DNA from: Kribbella flavida DSM 17836
Lineage (GTDB): Bacteria > Actinomycetota > Actinomycetes > Propionibacteriales > Kribbellaceae
Assembly (NCBI RefSeq): GCF_000024345.1
Contig: NC_013729.1
Span: forward strand, 5,394,001-5,458,000
DNA length: 64,000 bases
Direction of reading: 5' to 3'
Positions 41,477 through 49,463 of the stretch are shown piece after piece. The notes under the pieces were generated by a model. That model ran no database searches and was not told the DNA's origin. It worked only from the letters and a program-made list of their open reading frames with translations. Positions within the stretch are counted from its first letter, which is position 1; the number at the start of each line of letters is the position of its first letter. A program made the translations under genes and the position numbers.

Positions 41477-41512
41477 TTATGGAACTACAGTTTCGGTACT
41501 CCTGTTCCGTAT
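41477..41512. promoter_or_regulatory. Candidate TetR operator between divergent genes
   Basis: A 36-bp imperfect palindrome TTATGGAAC...GTTCCGTAT lies between 41416 and 41522: arms TTATGGAACTACAG (41477-41490) and CTCCTGTTCCGTAT (41499-41512) match at most positions around the GGAAC/GTTCC core. The patch is notably AT-richer than flanks. Binding by the adjacent TetR protein is inference. Confidence 0.48.
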
Positions 41513-41521
41513 CATGCAGGG

Positions 41522-42136
41522 ATGGCAACGCGAAGGCAACCCGGCGGTCGCCCCCGGGACAGTCAGGTGGATCACAAGATCCTGGAGAGCACCCGGGAGC
41601 TGGTCGCCGAAGCCGGCTACCCAGCACTGACCGTTGACCAGGTCGCGGCCCGCGCCGGGGTCGGCAAGGCGGCGATCTACCGCCGGTACGCCTCGAAGGC
41701 CGAGATGGCCTTTGCCGCCACCATGCACGGGCAGTGGCCGCCGCCGTTGCCCGACACCGGCTCCCTGCACGGAGACCTGCTGGCACTGGCCCGCGCAGCC
41801 CACACCCGCATGGCCACTGAAGCGGCCAGGCAGGTCGCGCCGGCCCTGATCAGCGAACTCGCCGGCAACCCCGACCTGGAAGCCCGGTTCCAGGACACGT
41901 TCCTGGCCGCCGAGCACGCCGGCCTCGCCGACATCATCGGGCGAGCCGTGGCTCGCGGCGAGCTGGCCGGTGCCATCGACCCCGCCGTCGCCCACCTGCT
42001 CCTGCTCGGCTCCCTCGCGGCCGGCCTCTACATCATCAACCTGACCATCGACGACTCGACGATCACCGAACTCGCCGCCGCAGCGGCAGCCGGCATCACC
42101 GCCCTCGCCGCCCGGCAGCACCCGTCAGCCGGCTGA
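41522..42136 (+). CDS. TetR-family transcription regulator
   Basis: 204-aa repressor. The helix-turn-helix (about 18-63) reads ILESTRELVAEAGYPALTVD, QVAARAGVGKAAIYRRYASKAEM, giving clear TetR_N homology. The ligand-binding domain is the all-helical C-terminus, ending AAAAAAGITALAARQ. ATG 41522 follows GGG at 41519-41521, short but the only sensible start (MATRRQPGGRPRDSQV). It is divergent from the DUF2867/FMN reductase/SRPBCC operon with the palindrome between; control of that operon, and itself, is the likely role. It converges with fabV 29 bp downstream. Confidence 0.92.
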   Translation: MATRRQPGGRPRDSQVDHKILESTRELVAEAGYPALTVDQVAARAGVGKAAIYRRYASKAEMAFAATMHGQWPPPLPDTGSLHGDLLALARAAHTRMATEAARQVAPALISELAGNPDLEARFQDTFLAAEHAGLADIIGRAVARGELAGAIDPAVAHLLLLGSLAAGLYIINLTIDDSTITELAAAAAAGITALAARQHPSAG

Positions 42137-42165
42137 ACTCCCGGGAGGTGGGCTGCTTCGACGGC

Positions 42166-43344
42166 TCAGGACTTCGGCCACGCCACGTCGACCTCGGTGG
42201 GCTGGTCGTAGTCGACGCCGGCAACATCGAAGCCGTAGAGGCGGCGGACCTCGGAGTGGAACCACTCGGTGTCGGCGACCGCCGCGAGGTTGTCCTGGGT
42301 CACGGCGTTCCACTGTTCACGGACGGCCTGCTGGACGTCGTCGCTGAGCTCCCAGCGGTCGAGCCGGACGCGGCCCTCGTCGTCCAGGTCGAGCGGCCGC
42401 TCGCCGGTCAGCTGGTCCCACAGTGCGACCGACTGCTGGATCGGGGTCTGCATCGCCTCGCCCAGCACCTTGTGCAGCAGGCTGACGTACAGCCCGATGC
42501 CGGGGATGGCCGAGCTGGCCTGCGTGACCGCTGCGCCGTTCACGGAGGTGTAGGCGCGCACCCCGCGGGCGGTCAGGTCGCGGGCGGTCTGCTCCAGGTG
42601 GGCCTTCGCCGCACCGATCGAGCCCTGCCGGTAGATCGGGCCGGTCAGCTCGCTGCCGATGTAGGTCAGCGCGACCGTGGCGAAGCCGTCGTTCACCAGC
42701 TTGCGGTCGGTCAGCGCGTCGATCCAGCGCTCCCAGTCCTCGCCGCCCATCACCTGCACGGTCTCGGCGATCTCCTCGTCGGTCGCCACCTCGATGCCGA
42801 CCTCCTGCAGCACCGGCCGGCCGTCGTCGTACCCGAGGCTCTTGGTCCGGGCCGGCTCGCCGATCGCCTTGAGCGCCGACTGGTACGTCGTACCGGTGCG
42901 CGGGTCGACGCGGCGCGGGGCGGCGACGCTGTAGACGAGGTAGTCGACGCCGCCGAACTCGCGCTCGACCAGATCCAGCACGTCGGCCTTGGTGGTGTCG
43001 GCGAACGCGTCGGCGTTGACGCAGTGGAACGAGCGCCCGGCCCGTTCGGCGTACGCGGCGGTGGCGGCCGTGCGGTACCAGCCGGCGGTCGCGGTACGGC
43101 GTACGGTCGGGGCCTTCTCGAAGCTGATGCCGACGCCGTCGATCCCGTACCGGGCCAGCCCGGCGATCGTCGCGGCCAGGCCGTAGCCGGAGCTGGAACC
43201 GATCACCAGGGCGACCGGGTTCTTGTCCGGCGTCCGAGCCTCGACCTGCCCGGTCAGCTCGCCGACCAGCCGCTCGCACCCCGCGGGGTGTGAGTCCAGG
43301 AAGAGGAATCCACGGCCGACGGGCTTGATCAGGCGCTCAGTCAT
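42166..43344 (-). CDS. fabV: trans-2-enoyl-CoA/enoyl-ACP reductase FabV
   Basis: 392-aa enoyl reductase of the FabV class, finishing each fatty-acid elongation round by NADH reduction of trans-2-enoyl-ACP/CoA. N-terminus MTERLIKPVGRGFLFLDSHP and the nucleotide loop VIGSSSGYGLAATI are typical; the active-site Tyr238 and Lys247 fit the Y-x8-K pattern (IYRQGSIGAAKAHL), and YSVAAPRR lies before. Length is normal (about 390-400). FabV is refractory to triclosan in characterised organisms. It lies 72 bp after murA on the same strand, with a hairpin between, and ends against the TetR gene. No other fab gene is nearby. Confidence 0.93.
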   Translation of the reverse strand: MTERLIKPVGRGFLFLDSHPAGCERLVGELTGQVEARTPDKNPVALVIGSSSGYGLAATIAGLARYGIDGVGISFEKAPTVRRTATAGWYRTAATAAYAERAGRSFHCVNADAFADTTKADVLDLVEREFGGVDYLVYSVAAPRRVDPRTGTTYQSALKAIGEPARTKSLGYDDGRPVLQEVGIEVATDEEIAETVQVMGGEDWERWIDALTDRKLVNDGFATVALTYIGSELTGPIYRQGSIGAAKAHLEQTARDLTARGVRAYTSVNGAAVTQASSAIPGIGLYVSLLHKVLGEAMQTPIQQSVALWDQLTGERPLDLDDEGRVRLDRWELSDDVQQAVREQWNAVTQDNLAAVADTEWFHSEVRRLYGFDVAGVDYDQPTEVDVAWPKS

Positions 43345-43374
43345 GCGCCTGACCCTAACCTGACCAGGCAGTTA

Positions 43375-43415
43375 CCCGGCGGTCACCGGTCAGCCGACCG
43401 CTCGGGACCGCCGGG
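43375..43415. terminator. 10-bp perfect stem-loop downstream of murA
   Basis: CCCGGCGGTC (43375-43384) pairs with GACCGCCGGG (43406-43415) across a 21-base loop that can itself form GGTC/GACC. It begins 1 bp after the murA stop (read on the minus strand) and precedes the fabV start at 43344, so murA and fabV are probably separate transcripts. Confidence 0.5.
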
Positions 43416-43416
43416 C

Positions 43417-44703
43417 TCAGTTCCAGTACAGCTCGGCGTCGTCCGGCTCGACCGTGACGTCGGCGCCGAGGCGGCGCAGGTTGCCGGCGAAGTCGGTGTA
43501 GCCGCGGTGCACGTGGTGCGCGGCGGAGACCAGCGTCTCGCCCTCCGCGGCGAGCCCTGCGATCACCAGCGCCGCACCGGCCCGGATGTCGCTGGCGACC
43601 ACCGGCGCCCCGGACAGCCGCGGGACGCCGCGAATGACCGCGTGGTGCCCGTCGGTCTGAACGTGCGCGCCGAGCCGGGTCAGCTCCTGGGCGAACGTGA
43701 ACCGGCCCTCGAACAGGTTCTCGGTGACCATCGCGGCGCCGTCGCTGACCGCGTTCATCGCGATCACGAACGCCTGCAGGTCGGTCGGGAACCCCGGGTA
43801 CGGCAGCGTGACGACGTCGACCGACTTCGGCCGCTCCGCCATCCGCACGCGGAACCCCTGGTCCAGCACGGTGATGTCCGCGCCCGCCTTGGACAGCTTG
43901 TCCAGCGGCAGCTCGAGGTGCTCGGCATGGCCGTTGGTGATCGTCACGTCGCCCTTGGTGATCGCCGCCGCGAACGCCCAGCTGCCGCTGACGATCCGGT
44001 CCGGGACGACGGTGTGGTCGACCGGCTTCAGCAGTCCCTCGACGCCGGTCACCTCGATCCGCGGCGACCCGGCGCCCTCGATCTGCGCGCCCATCGCGAC
44101 CAGCATCGCGGCGATGTCCTGGATCTCCGGCTCGCGGGCGGCGTTCTCGATCACCGTGGTGCCCTTGGCCAGCACCGCGGCCATCATGATCGTCTCGGTC
44201 GCGCCGACGCTGGGGAAGTCCAGCCAGACCTCGGCGCCGTGCAGGCCCTGCGGCGCCTCGGCCATCACGAAGCCGTGCTCGATGTGCACCTTCGCGCCCA
44301 TCGCCTCCAGACCGGCCACGTGCATGTTCAGCCCGCGGGAGCCGATGTTGTCGCCGCCGGGCAGCGCCACCTCCGCCTGGCCGCAGCGGCCGAGCAGCGG
44401 CCCGAGCACCGAGATCGAGGCGCGCAGCTTGCGAACCAGCTCGTAGTCGCACTGGTGCCCGATCTCGCCCGGCACCGCGATCGTCGCCGTACCGGCCTCG
44501 CCGTCGACCTTCACCGAGCAGCCCAGGGTGTCCAGCAGCTGGGCCATGAAGGTGACGTCGAGAATGCCCGGCACCTGCCGCAGCGTCGTCGTGCCCTCGG
44601 CGAGCAACGCCGCCGCCATCAGCTTCAAGACGCTGTTCTTCGCGCCCGCCACCTCGACCGACCCGTCGAGCCGTGCCTCACCCGCGATCCGAAACCGTTC
44701 CAC
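43417..44703 (-). CDS. murA: UDP-N-acetylglucosamine 1-carboxyvinyltransferase MurA (Asp-type)
   Basis: 428-aa MurA, transferring enolpyruvate from PEP to UDP-GlcNAc in the first committed step of peptidoglycan synthesis. Catalytic Lys22-Asn23 occur in GAKNSVLKLMAAAL; the flexible loop reads VALPGGDNIGSRGLNMH with Asp118 where fosfomycin-sensitive enzymes have the reactive Cys. The C-terminus closes with YTDFAGNLRRLGADV, as in MurA. GTG 44703 gives VERFRIAGEARLDG; upstream frame is not family-like. A hairpin ends it just downstream. It is divergent from the PduO-type adenosyltransferase, an arrangement recalled also from M. tuberculosis. Confidence 0.97.
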   Translation of the reverse strand: MERFRIAGEARLDGSVEVAGAKNSVLKLMAAALLAEGTTTLRQVPGILDVTFMAQLLDTLGCSVKVDGEAGTATIAVPGEIGHQCDYELVRKLRASISVLGPLLGRCGQAEVALPGGDNIGSRGLNMHVAGLEAMGAKVHIEHGFVMAEAPQGLHGAEVWLDFPSVGATETIMMAAVLAKGTTVIENAAREPEIQDIAAMLVAMGAQIEGAGSPRIEVTGVEGLLKPVDHTVVPDRIVSGSWAFAAAITKGDVTITNGHAEHLELPLDKLSKAGADITVLDQGFRVRMAERPKSVDVVTLPYPGFPTDLQAFVIAMNAVSDGAAMVTENLFEGRFTFAQELTRLGAHVQTDGHHAVIRGVPRLSGAPVVASDIRAGAALVIAGLAAEGETLVSAAHHVHRGYTDFAGNLRRLGADVTVEPDDAELYWN

Positions 44704-44778
44704 CCGCCGACTGTATCTGCTTCCCGTGGCGGAGCTTGCGCTGCTCCCCTCGGCGGGGCTTGCGTAGAGTGCCTTCTC

Positions 44779-45366
44779 ATGGCTGTGAACTTGACGCGGA
44801 TCTACACCCGAACCGGTGACGCCGGCGAGACCCGCCTGGGCGACATGAGCAAGACCACGAAGACCGACCCGCGGCTGGCGGCGTACGGCGAGGTGGACGA
44901 GGCGAACTCCACCATCGGCGTCGCGATCGCGGCCGGGCACCTGAACAGCGCGATCGTCGTGCTGCTGACCAGGATCCAGAACGACCTGTTCGACGTCGGC
45001 GCGGACCTGTGCAACCCGATCCAGCCCGACCCGGAGTACCCGCCGCTGCGGATCACGCAGGAGTACGTCGACCGGCTGGAGGCCTGGTGCGACGACTACA
45101 ACAACCGCCTCACCAAGCTCCGCAGCTTCATCCTGCCCGGCGGCACCCCGGGCGCGGCGTACCTGAACGTCGCCCGCACCGTCGTCCGCCGCGCCGAACG
45201 CGCCGGCTGGGCAGCGGTCGAGGCCCACGGCCCGAGCATCAACCTGCTCGCCATCACCTACCTCAACCGCCTCTCCGACCTGCTCTTCATTCTCGGCCGG
45301 GTCGCCAACCTCTCCGCCGGTGGCGACGTCCTCTGGGTCCCCGGCGGCGAACGCAAGGAGTCCTGA
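44779..45366 (+). CDS. PduO-type cob(I)alamin adenosyltransferase
   Basis: 195-aa trimeric ATP:cob(I)alamin adenosyltransferase, converting corrinoid to adenosylcobalamin. Start TRIYTRTGDAGETRLGDM has the P-loop-like TRTGDxGxT motif; KTDPRLAAYGEVDEANSTIG contains the conserved GEVDE; the third motif is RTVVRRAERAGWAAV ending with NRLSDLLFILGR. Domain length fits PduO (EutT and CobA are different). AdoCbl is required by MeaA, encoded at 29-31 kb. ATG 44779 is used; murA starts divergently 75 bp away. The last gene before the convergent AraC is 18 bp downstream. Confidence 0.93.
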   Translation: MAVNLTRIYTRTGDAGETRLGDMSKTTKTDPRLAAYGEVDEANSTIGVAIAAGHLNSAIVVLLTRIQNDLFDVGADLCNPIQPDPEYPPLRITQEYVDRLEAWCDDYNNRLTKLRSFILPGGTPGAAYLNVARTVVRRAERAGWAAVEAHGPSINLLAITYLNRLSDLLFILGRVANLSAGGDVLWVPGGERKES

Positions 45367-45384
45367 CGCCGGACCTGTGGCCGG

Positions 45385-46287
45385 TCAGCGGCGGCTGCGT
45401 TCGCGGTACTGCGTGGGGGTGAGGCCGACGAGGCCGCGGAAGCGGCGGGCGAAGTACGTCGGGTCGTCCCAGCCGACGGCTGCGCCGACGCGCGCTGCCG
45501 GGAGGTCCGACGCGGCCAGCAACGCCGCGGCTTGCTCGGCTCTCAGGCGCGCCAGAAATCCCAGTGGGCTCAAGCCGGTGTGCCGCCGGAAGAGCCGGCT
45601 CAGGTACGCCGGGTCGAGGTTGACCGCCGCGGCCAGATCGTCGAGGCGCCAGTTCTGCGCGACATCGGCCTCGAACCGCGCCACCGTCGCCCTCACGGCC
45701 GGGTGCACCACCGGCGGAGGCTCGGCTCGATCCACTCGCCCGTCGGCGAGCACGCCCAGCACCGTCACCAGACGTCCCAGCAGTTTTCCCTGCCGTCCGG
45801 CCGCTGCGGAGCTCTCGGCCGCCGGACGCACCGGTGTACCGGGCTCTGGCCGGTCTGCGAGGTCCCGGGCGAGGTTGGCGATCTCGGCGATCGCGTCGGT
45901 TGCCGCGGCGGGGTCGACCTCGGTGACGGCTACTCCGTGCAGCCCGGCGGCGATGGGTGTGGTCCAGAGCAGGCCGCGAAGGATCGGGACCTGGTGCAGC
46001 GCGGACAGTTCGGTCTGAAGCGCACGAGCTGACACGCAGCAATTGGCGACGACGAGGTCATCGCACCGGGAGAACGCGTGCCACGCCCCGGGCCGCAGCA
46101 CGAGCACCTCGCCCCGGCGTACGCGTCGCTCCCCTTGGCTCGTCCGGTGCCACCCGTCGCCGGTGCCGATCACGGCGATCTCGAAGAAGTCGTGAGCATG
46201 GGCCTCGACGTCCGCGTCCAGCCGGTGCACCCCGCCCCACACCGGCCCACCCCGGAACAACCGCGCTTCGTGCAGCGTCGTCGGCAT
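45385..46287 (-). CDS. AraC-family regulator, second PhyH-linked copy
   Basis: 300-aa regulator with a cupin sensor (about 10-110: GVHRLDADVEAHAHDFFEIAVI, GRRVRRGEVLVLRPGAWHAF) and a C-terminal AraC double helix-turn-helix (about 205-300): LAAAVNLDPAYLSRLFRRHTGLSPLG and VGWDDPTYFARRFRGLVGLTP. Start ATG 46287 (MPTTLHEARLFRG) is preferred over the much longer open frame upstream. The cupin has a HAHDFFE segment whose His residues may bind a metal. Divergent from a PhyH gene with 103 bp between. Not closely similar in sequence to the other AraC/PhyH regulator at 6.3 kb. Confidence 0.88.
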   Translation of the reverse strand: MPTTLHEARLFRGGPVWGGVHRLDADVEAHAHDFFEIAVIGTGDGWHRTSQGERRVRRGEVLVLRPGAWHAFSRCDDLVVANCCVSARALQTELSALHQVPILRGLLWTTPIAAGLHGVAVTEVDPAAATDAIAEIANLARDLADRPEPGTPVRPAAESSAAAGRQGKLLGRLVTVLGVLADGRVDRAEPPPVVHPAVRATVARFEADVAQNWRLDDLAAAVNLDPAYLSRLFRRHTGLSPLGFLARLRAEQAAALLAASDLPAARVGAAVGWDDPTYFARRFRGLVGLTPTQYRERSRR

Positions 46288-46390
46288 GTCCGAATCGTAC
46301 GACCACAGGCCGGGATTCACCTGTCTCCGAGTGCGGCCCGGGGTCCACGCTGGAAGCACCTGACCCCGGCCCGAGGGAGACCCGATCACC

Positions 46391-47197
46391 ATGAATTCGC
46401 TTCCCCAGCAGGATGTCTCGGCCGCCGACGCCGCCTCCCCCACCGACCTCGACGACACCGGCCGGCTCGCGCCGCACCTGGTCACGGCGTACCGGGAGAA
46501 CGGTTTCGTCCGGGTCCGTGGTGTGCTCACCCCGGCCGAAGTCGACCGGTACGCCGCCCGCGCCGCCGAGTTTCTCGAGCAGCACCGGGCCGACCGGCTC
46601 CAGCACGACAACATCTTCAGCCAGCTGGTCAACGTCTGGCAGCGCGATCCCGTCCTGCGGGAGCTCAGCCTCCACCCCGAGCTCGGGCGGATCGCCGAGC
46701 AGCTGGCCGGGTTCCCGCTGCGGCTCTGGCACGACCAGATGCTGGTCAAGGAGCCGAACAGCAACGCGGCGACGCAGTTCCACCAGGACCGCCCGTACTG
46801 GCCGCACGCCAACGACCGGCTCCCCTTGTCAGCGTGGATCGCGCTGGTCGACGTACCGCCCGAGCGCGGCTGCATGACCTTCCTGCCCGGCACCCAGACC
46901 ATCACCGGCCTGGAGCCTCACGACCTCAGCGACGAGCAGGACCTCTTCACCCAGGCACCCGATCTCCGCTGGTCTGCTCGGGTGACCGTGCCCCTGAGAG
47001 CCGGCGACTGCACCTTCCACAGCGGCTACACCGGCCACATGGCGCTGCCGAACACCACCGACCAGGCTCGCTTCGCTCACGTGAACATCTACATGGACGA
47101 AGCGACCACCTACACCGGTGCACCTCACCCGGTCACCGACTCGCTCGGTCTCACGTCCGGTGAGACCTTCGAGCTCGAACTGTTCCCGCGGGTGTAG
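46391..47197 (+). CDS. Phytanoyl-CoA dioxygenase family protein, second copy
   Basis: 268-aa Fe(II)/2-oxoglutarate oxygenase. Triad candidates are His131 and Asp133 in QFHQDRPYWP and His216 in HSGYTGHMALPN, with Arg227 downstream; the pattern FHQDRPYWPHA is typical for PhyH proteins of the ectoine-hydroxylase-like branch. Substrate unknown. GAGGGAGA lies 10-17 bases before ATG 46391, so the start is well supported. The divergent AraC is its likely regulator. It ends 3 bp before the convergent sppA stop. Confidence 0.88.
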   Translation: MNSLPQQDVSAADAASPTDLDDTGRLAPHLVTAYRENGFVRVRGVLTPAEVDRYAARAAEFLEQHRADRLQHDNIFSQLVNVWQRDPVLRELSLHPELGRIAEQLAGFPLRLWHDQMLVKEPNSNAATQFHQDRPYWPHANDRLPLSAWIALVDVPPERGCMTFLPGTQTITGLEPHDLSDEQDLFTQAPDLRWSARVTVPLRAGDCTFHSGYTGHMALPNTTDQARFAHVNIYMDEATTYTGAPHPVTDSLGLTSGETFELELFPRV

Positions 47198-47200
47198 GGC

Positions 47201-48859
47201 TCAGCCGATGGTCCAGTTGAGCGGCATGGTGAGGGCGCCGGTCGGGGGCAGGCCGAGAGCGGCGTACAGGCTCGTCGTCAGGCCGTCGACCGTCAGTGGC
47301 TGAGTGGTGGCGGCGAGGTCGTCGGTGGAGGTCGGCGGGCGGAGGCGGTCCAGGAACGTGCGGTGCGGAGCGGCGGTGACGGCGATGTGGTCGCGGTCCA
47401 GGCCGGCCCGGGCGCACGCGAGCTGGAGGGCGTGCTCGAAGCCGCCGAGCTCGTCGACGAGCTGGTGGCGGTGGGCGTCGGCGCCGGTCCACACCCGGCC
47501 GCGGGCGAGCGCCTCGAGCTCGTCCACCCCGAGCCCGCGGTCCTCGGCCGCCTTGGCGACGAAGTCGGCGTAGATGCGGTCCAGGGTCTCCTCCAGCCGC
47601 TCCCACTGCTGCGGTGAGAACTCCTCCTGCGCCGAGTACATCCGCGCGTTCGTGCCTTCGGAGACAGCCTGCTGGGTGATGCCGATCCGGCCGAGCGCGT
47701 CGCGAACGACACCCTTGCCCGACAGGACACCGATCGAGCCGGTGATCGTGCCCGGCTGCGCGACGACCACGTCGGCCGGCATCGCCACGAAGTACCCGCC
47801 GGAGGCGGCGACGCTGCCCATCGACGCGATCACCGGCTTCCCGGTCGACCGCAGCCGCAGAACTTCGTGCCGGATCGCGTCGGAGGCGACGTACGAGCCG
47901 CCTGGGCTGTCGATCCGCAGTACGACGGCCTTGACCTTGTCGTCGGCGGCAACGGCTCGCAGCGCGGCCGTGATGGTGTCCGAGCCGGACCGGGGACTGC
48001 CCAGCGGCCCACCACCGGAGCTGCGGCCGACGGTGATCCCGCCGTTCACCCGGATGACCGCGACGGTGGGCTTCGGCGGCCACGGCAGGTTGTCGAGGGC
48101 GTCGTGCAGGGTGCGCGGACCGCGCCGGTGGTAGCGCTCGACCAGCAGGGCCGTCGTCGGCCCGAACCGCTTCTCCAGCTCGTCGTACACGTCGGAGCGG
48201 TAGCCCAGCCGATCCACCAGCCCGGCCTCACGCCCCGCCTCGGCCGCCAGCGGCGCGTTGTCGACCAGCTCGCGCACCCGCTCGACCGAGAGCTCCCGCT
48301 CGCCGGCAATCCCCTCGACGAGTTGCTCGTACGCCGACTCCGCCAGCCGCGCCGCCATCTCCCGCGCTGGGCCGGTCATTTCCTTCTCGGTGAAGGTGTC
48401 CACGGCGGTCTTGTACTCCCGCCGCTTGCCGAACTGCGGGATGACGCCGGCCTTGTCCAGCGCCCCGCGGACGAACGTCGCCTGCACCGAGACCCCGGTG
48501 ATCCCGAGCTCCCCCGACGGCTGCACCCAGATCTCGTCGAACGCCGTCGCCAGGTAGTACGGCACGGTGCCGCCGCCGGCCTCGCCGAACGACTCGCTCC
48601 ACGCCACCGCCCGCTTCCCCGCCGCCCGAAACCCCACGACGGCCGTCCGCAGCTCCTGCACCTGCGCCAGCGAGAGCGCCGGCCCGCCCACGTGCGCGAC
48701 CAGCCCCACCACCTGCTCGTCCTCGGCCGCCTTGCGCAGCCCTACCACCAGCTCCCGCACGGTCGGCAGATGCCGAGCCCGCACAGCAGCCAGCGGCGAC
48801 CCCGGCGGCGTCTCCAACACACCCCGGGTGAGATCCAGCTCCAGCACAATGCCCGTCAT
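47201..48859 (-). CDS. sppA: Signal peptide peptidase SppA, 67K type
   Basis: 552-aa serine protease with two S49 domains. The general base Lys150 (KRREYKTAV) is in the first, and the nucleophile Ser353 (SVAASGGYFVAM) in the second, as in E. coli SppA-type Ser/Lys dyads. No N-terminal membrane anchor is visible (MTGIVLELDLTRGVLETPPG), which differs from the membrane-tethered E. coli form; it could be cytoplasmic or peripherally attached. Degrades leftover signal peptides in characterised homologues. Start ATG 48859. It is separated from DUF2550 by a 53-bp palindrome. Confidence 0.9.
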   Translation of the reverse strand: MTGIVLELDLTRGVLETPPGSPLAAVRARHLPTVRELVVGLRKAAEDEQVVGLVAHVGGPALSLAQVQELRTAVVGFRAAGKRAVAWSESFGEAGGGTVPYYLATAFDEIWVQPSGELGITGVSVQATFVRGALDKAGVIPQFGKRREYKTAVDTFTEKEMTGPAREMAARLAESAYEQLVEGIAGERELSVERVRELVDNAPLAAEAGREAGLVDRLGYRSDVYDELEKRFGPTTALLVERYHRRGPRTLHDALDNLPWPPKPTVAVIRVNGGITVGRSSGGGPLGSPRSGSDTITAALRAVAADDKVKAVVLRIDSPGGSYVASDAIRHEVLRLRSTGKPVIASMGSVAASGGYFVAMPADVVVAQPGTITGSIGVLSGKGVVRDALGRIGITQQAVSEGTNARMYSAQEEFSPQQWERLEETLDRIYADFVAKAAEDRGLGVDELEALARGRVWTGADAHRHQLVDELGGFEHALQLACARAGLDRDHIAVTAAPHRTFLDRLRPPTSTDDLAATTQPLTVDGLTTSLYAALGLPPTGALTMPLNWTIG

Positions 48860-48891
48860 ACCCCGACCCTAGACGGGCCGGACAAGCATCC

Positions 48892-48944
48892 AGGGCGTGT
48901 TCCCCGATTCCGCGCCGTAGGCGGGGATTCGGGAGACACGCCCT
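48892..48944. repeat. 53-bp near-perfect palindrome between sppA and DUF2550
   Basis: The two 23-bp arms (48892-48914 and 48922-48944) match at 19 of 23 positions, with a 7-base centre; the outer 9 bp AGGGCGTGT/ACACGCCCT are perfect. It overlaps the DUF2550 stop by 2 nt. It could be a strong terminator, a fold-back intergenic repeat, or the remnant of a small transposable element with terminal repeats; copy number elsewhere cannot be judged. Confidence 0.62.
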
Positions 48945-49374
48945 AGTGGTACGTCTGGCTGCTGGGTGGGGCGGATTCCATCCAGGCGAGTACGCCGGTG
49001 AGGGCTTCCTCGGTCATCGCGAAGTGCACCGTGCGGTCGCGCAGGGCGGCGTCGACGATGACGTGGCCGGCGTAGGTGACCAGGGGTTCGTTGCCCATCG
49101 GGCGGCGGGTGGTGACGCCTTGGAGCTGGCGGCGGTTGACGACCAGCTTCGGCCACCAGGCCAGGCTGAAGACGCGGAACCACTGGAGGTCGTCACCGAC
49201 GTACCGGGCCAGGCCGAGGGCCCAGCCGCGGCCGTGGTCCTTCTGGGCCAGCTGGAGGCTGCAATCGAACGTGCCGCCGTCCCTGGACAACCAGCGACGG
49301 CGGCACGCGAAAGCGACTACCAGCAGTACGGCAGCAAGGAAACAGACCCCGACCACATCGAGGACTGTCCTCAT
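48943..49374 (-). CDS. DUF2550 family membrane protein (downstream of atp operon)
   Basis: 143-aa protein with one N-terminal membrane helix (VLDVVGVCFLAAVLLVVAFA, about 4-23) followed by a cytoplasmic domain FDCSLQLAQKDHGRGWALGLAR, FRVFSLAWWPKLVVNRR. This is the family that follows atpC in many actinobacteria. Function unknown. It starts 89 bp after atpC, on the same strand, and could be transcribed with the atp operon or from its own promoter. Confidence 0.88.
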   Translation of the reverse strand: MRTVLDVVGVCFLAAVLLVVAFACRRRWLSRDGGTFDCSLQLAQKDHGRGWALGLARYVGDDLQWFRVFSLAWWPKLVVNRRQLQGVTTRRPMGNEPLVTYAGHVIVDAALRDRTVHFAMTEEALTGVLAWMESAPPSSQTYH

Positions 49375-49463
49375 ATGCCGACCTCATTCCTGATGCCGAC
49401 GACCGAGCGGCACCTTCCCCGAACCGTACTGACTGTGACGATGTTGAATTATGACAGGTGGGG

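Noticed and set aside
42166..44703. murA and fabV as one resistance operon.
   Set aside because: A hairpin with perfect 10-bp arms separates them, and both are core enzymes; adjacency may be accidental.
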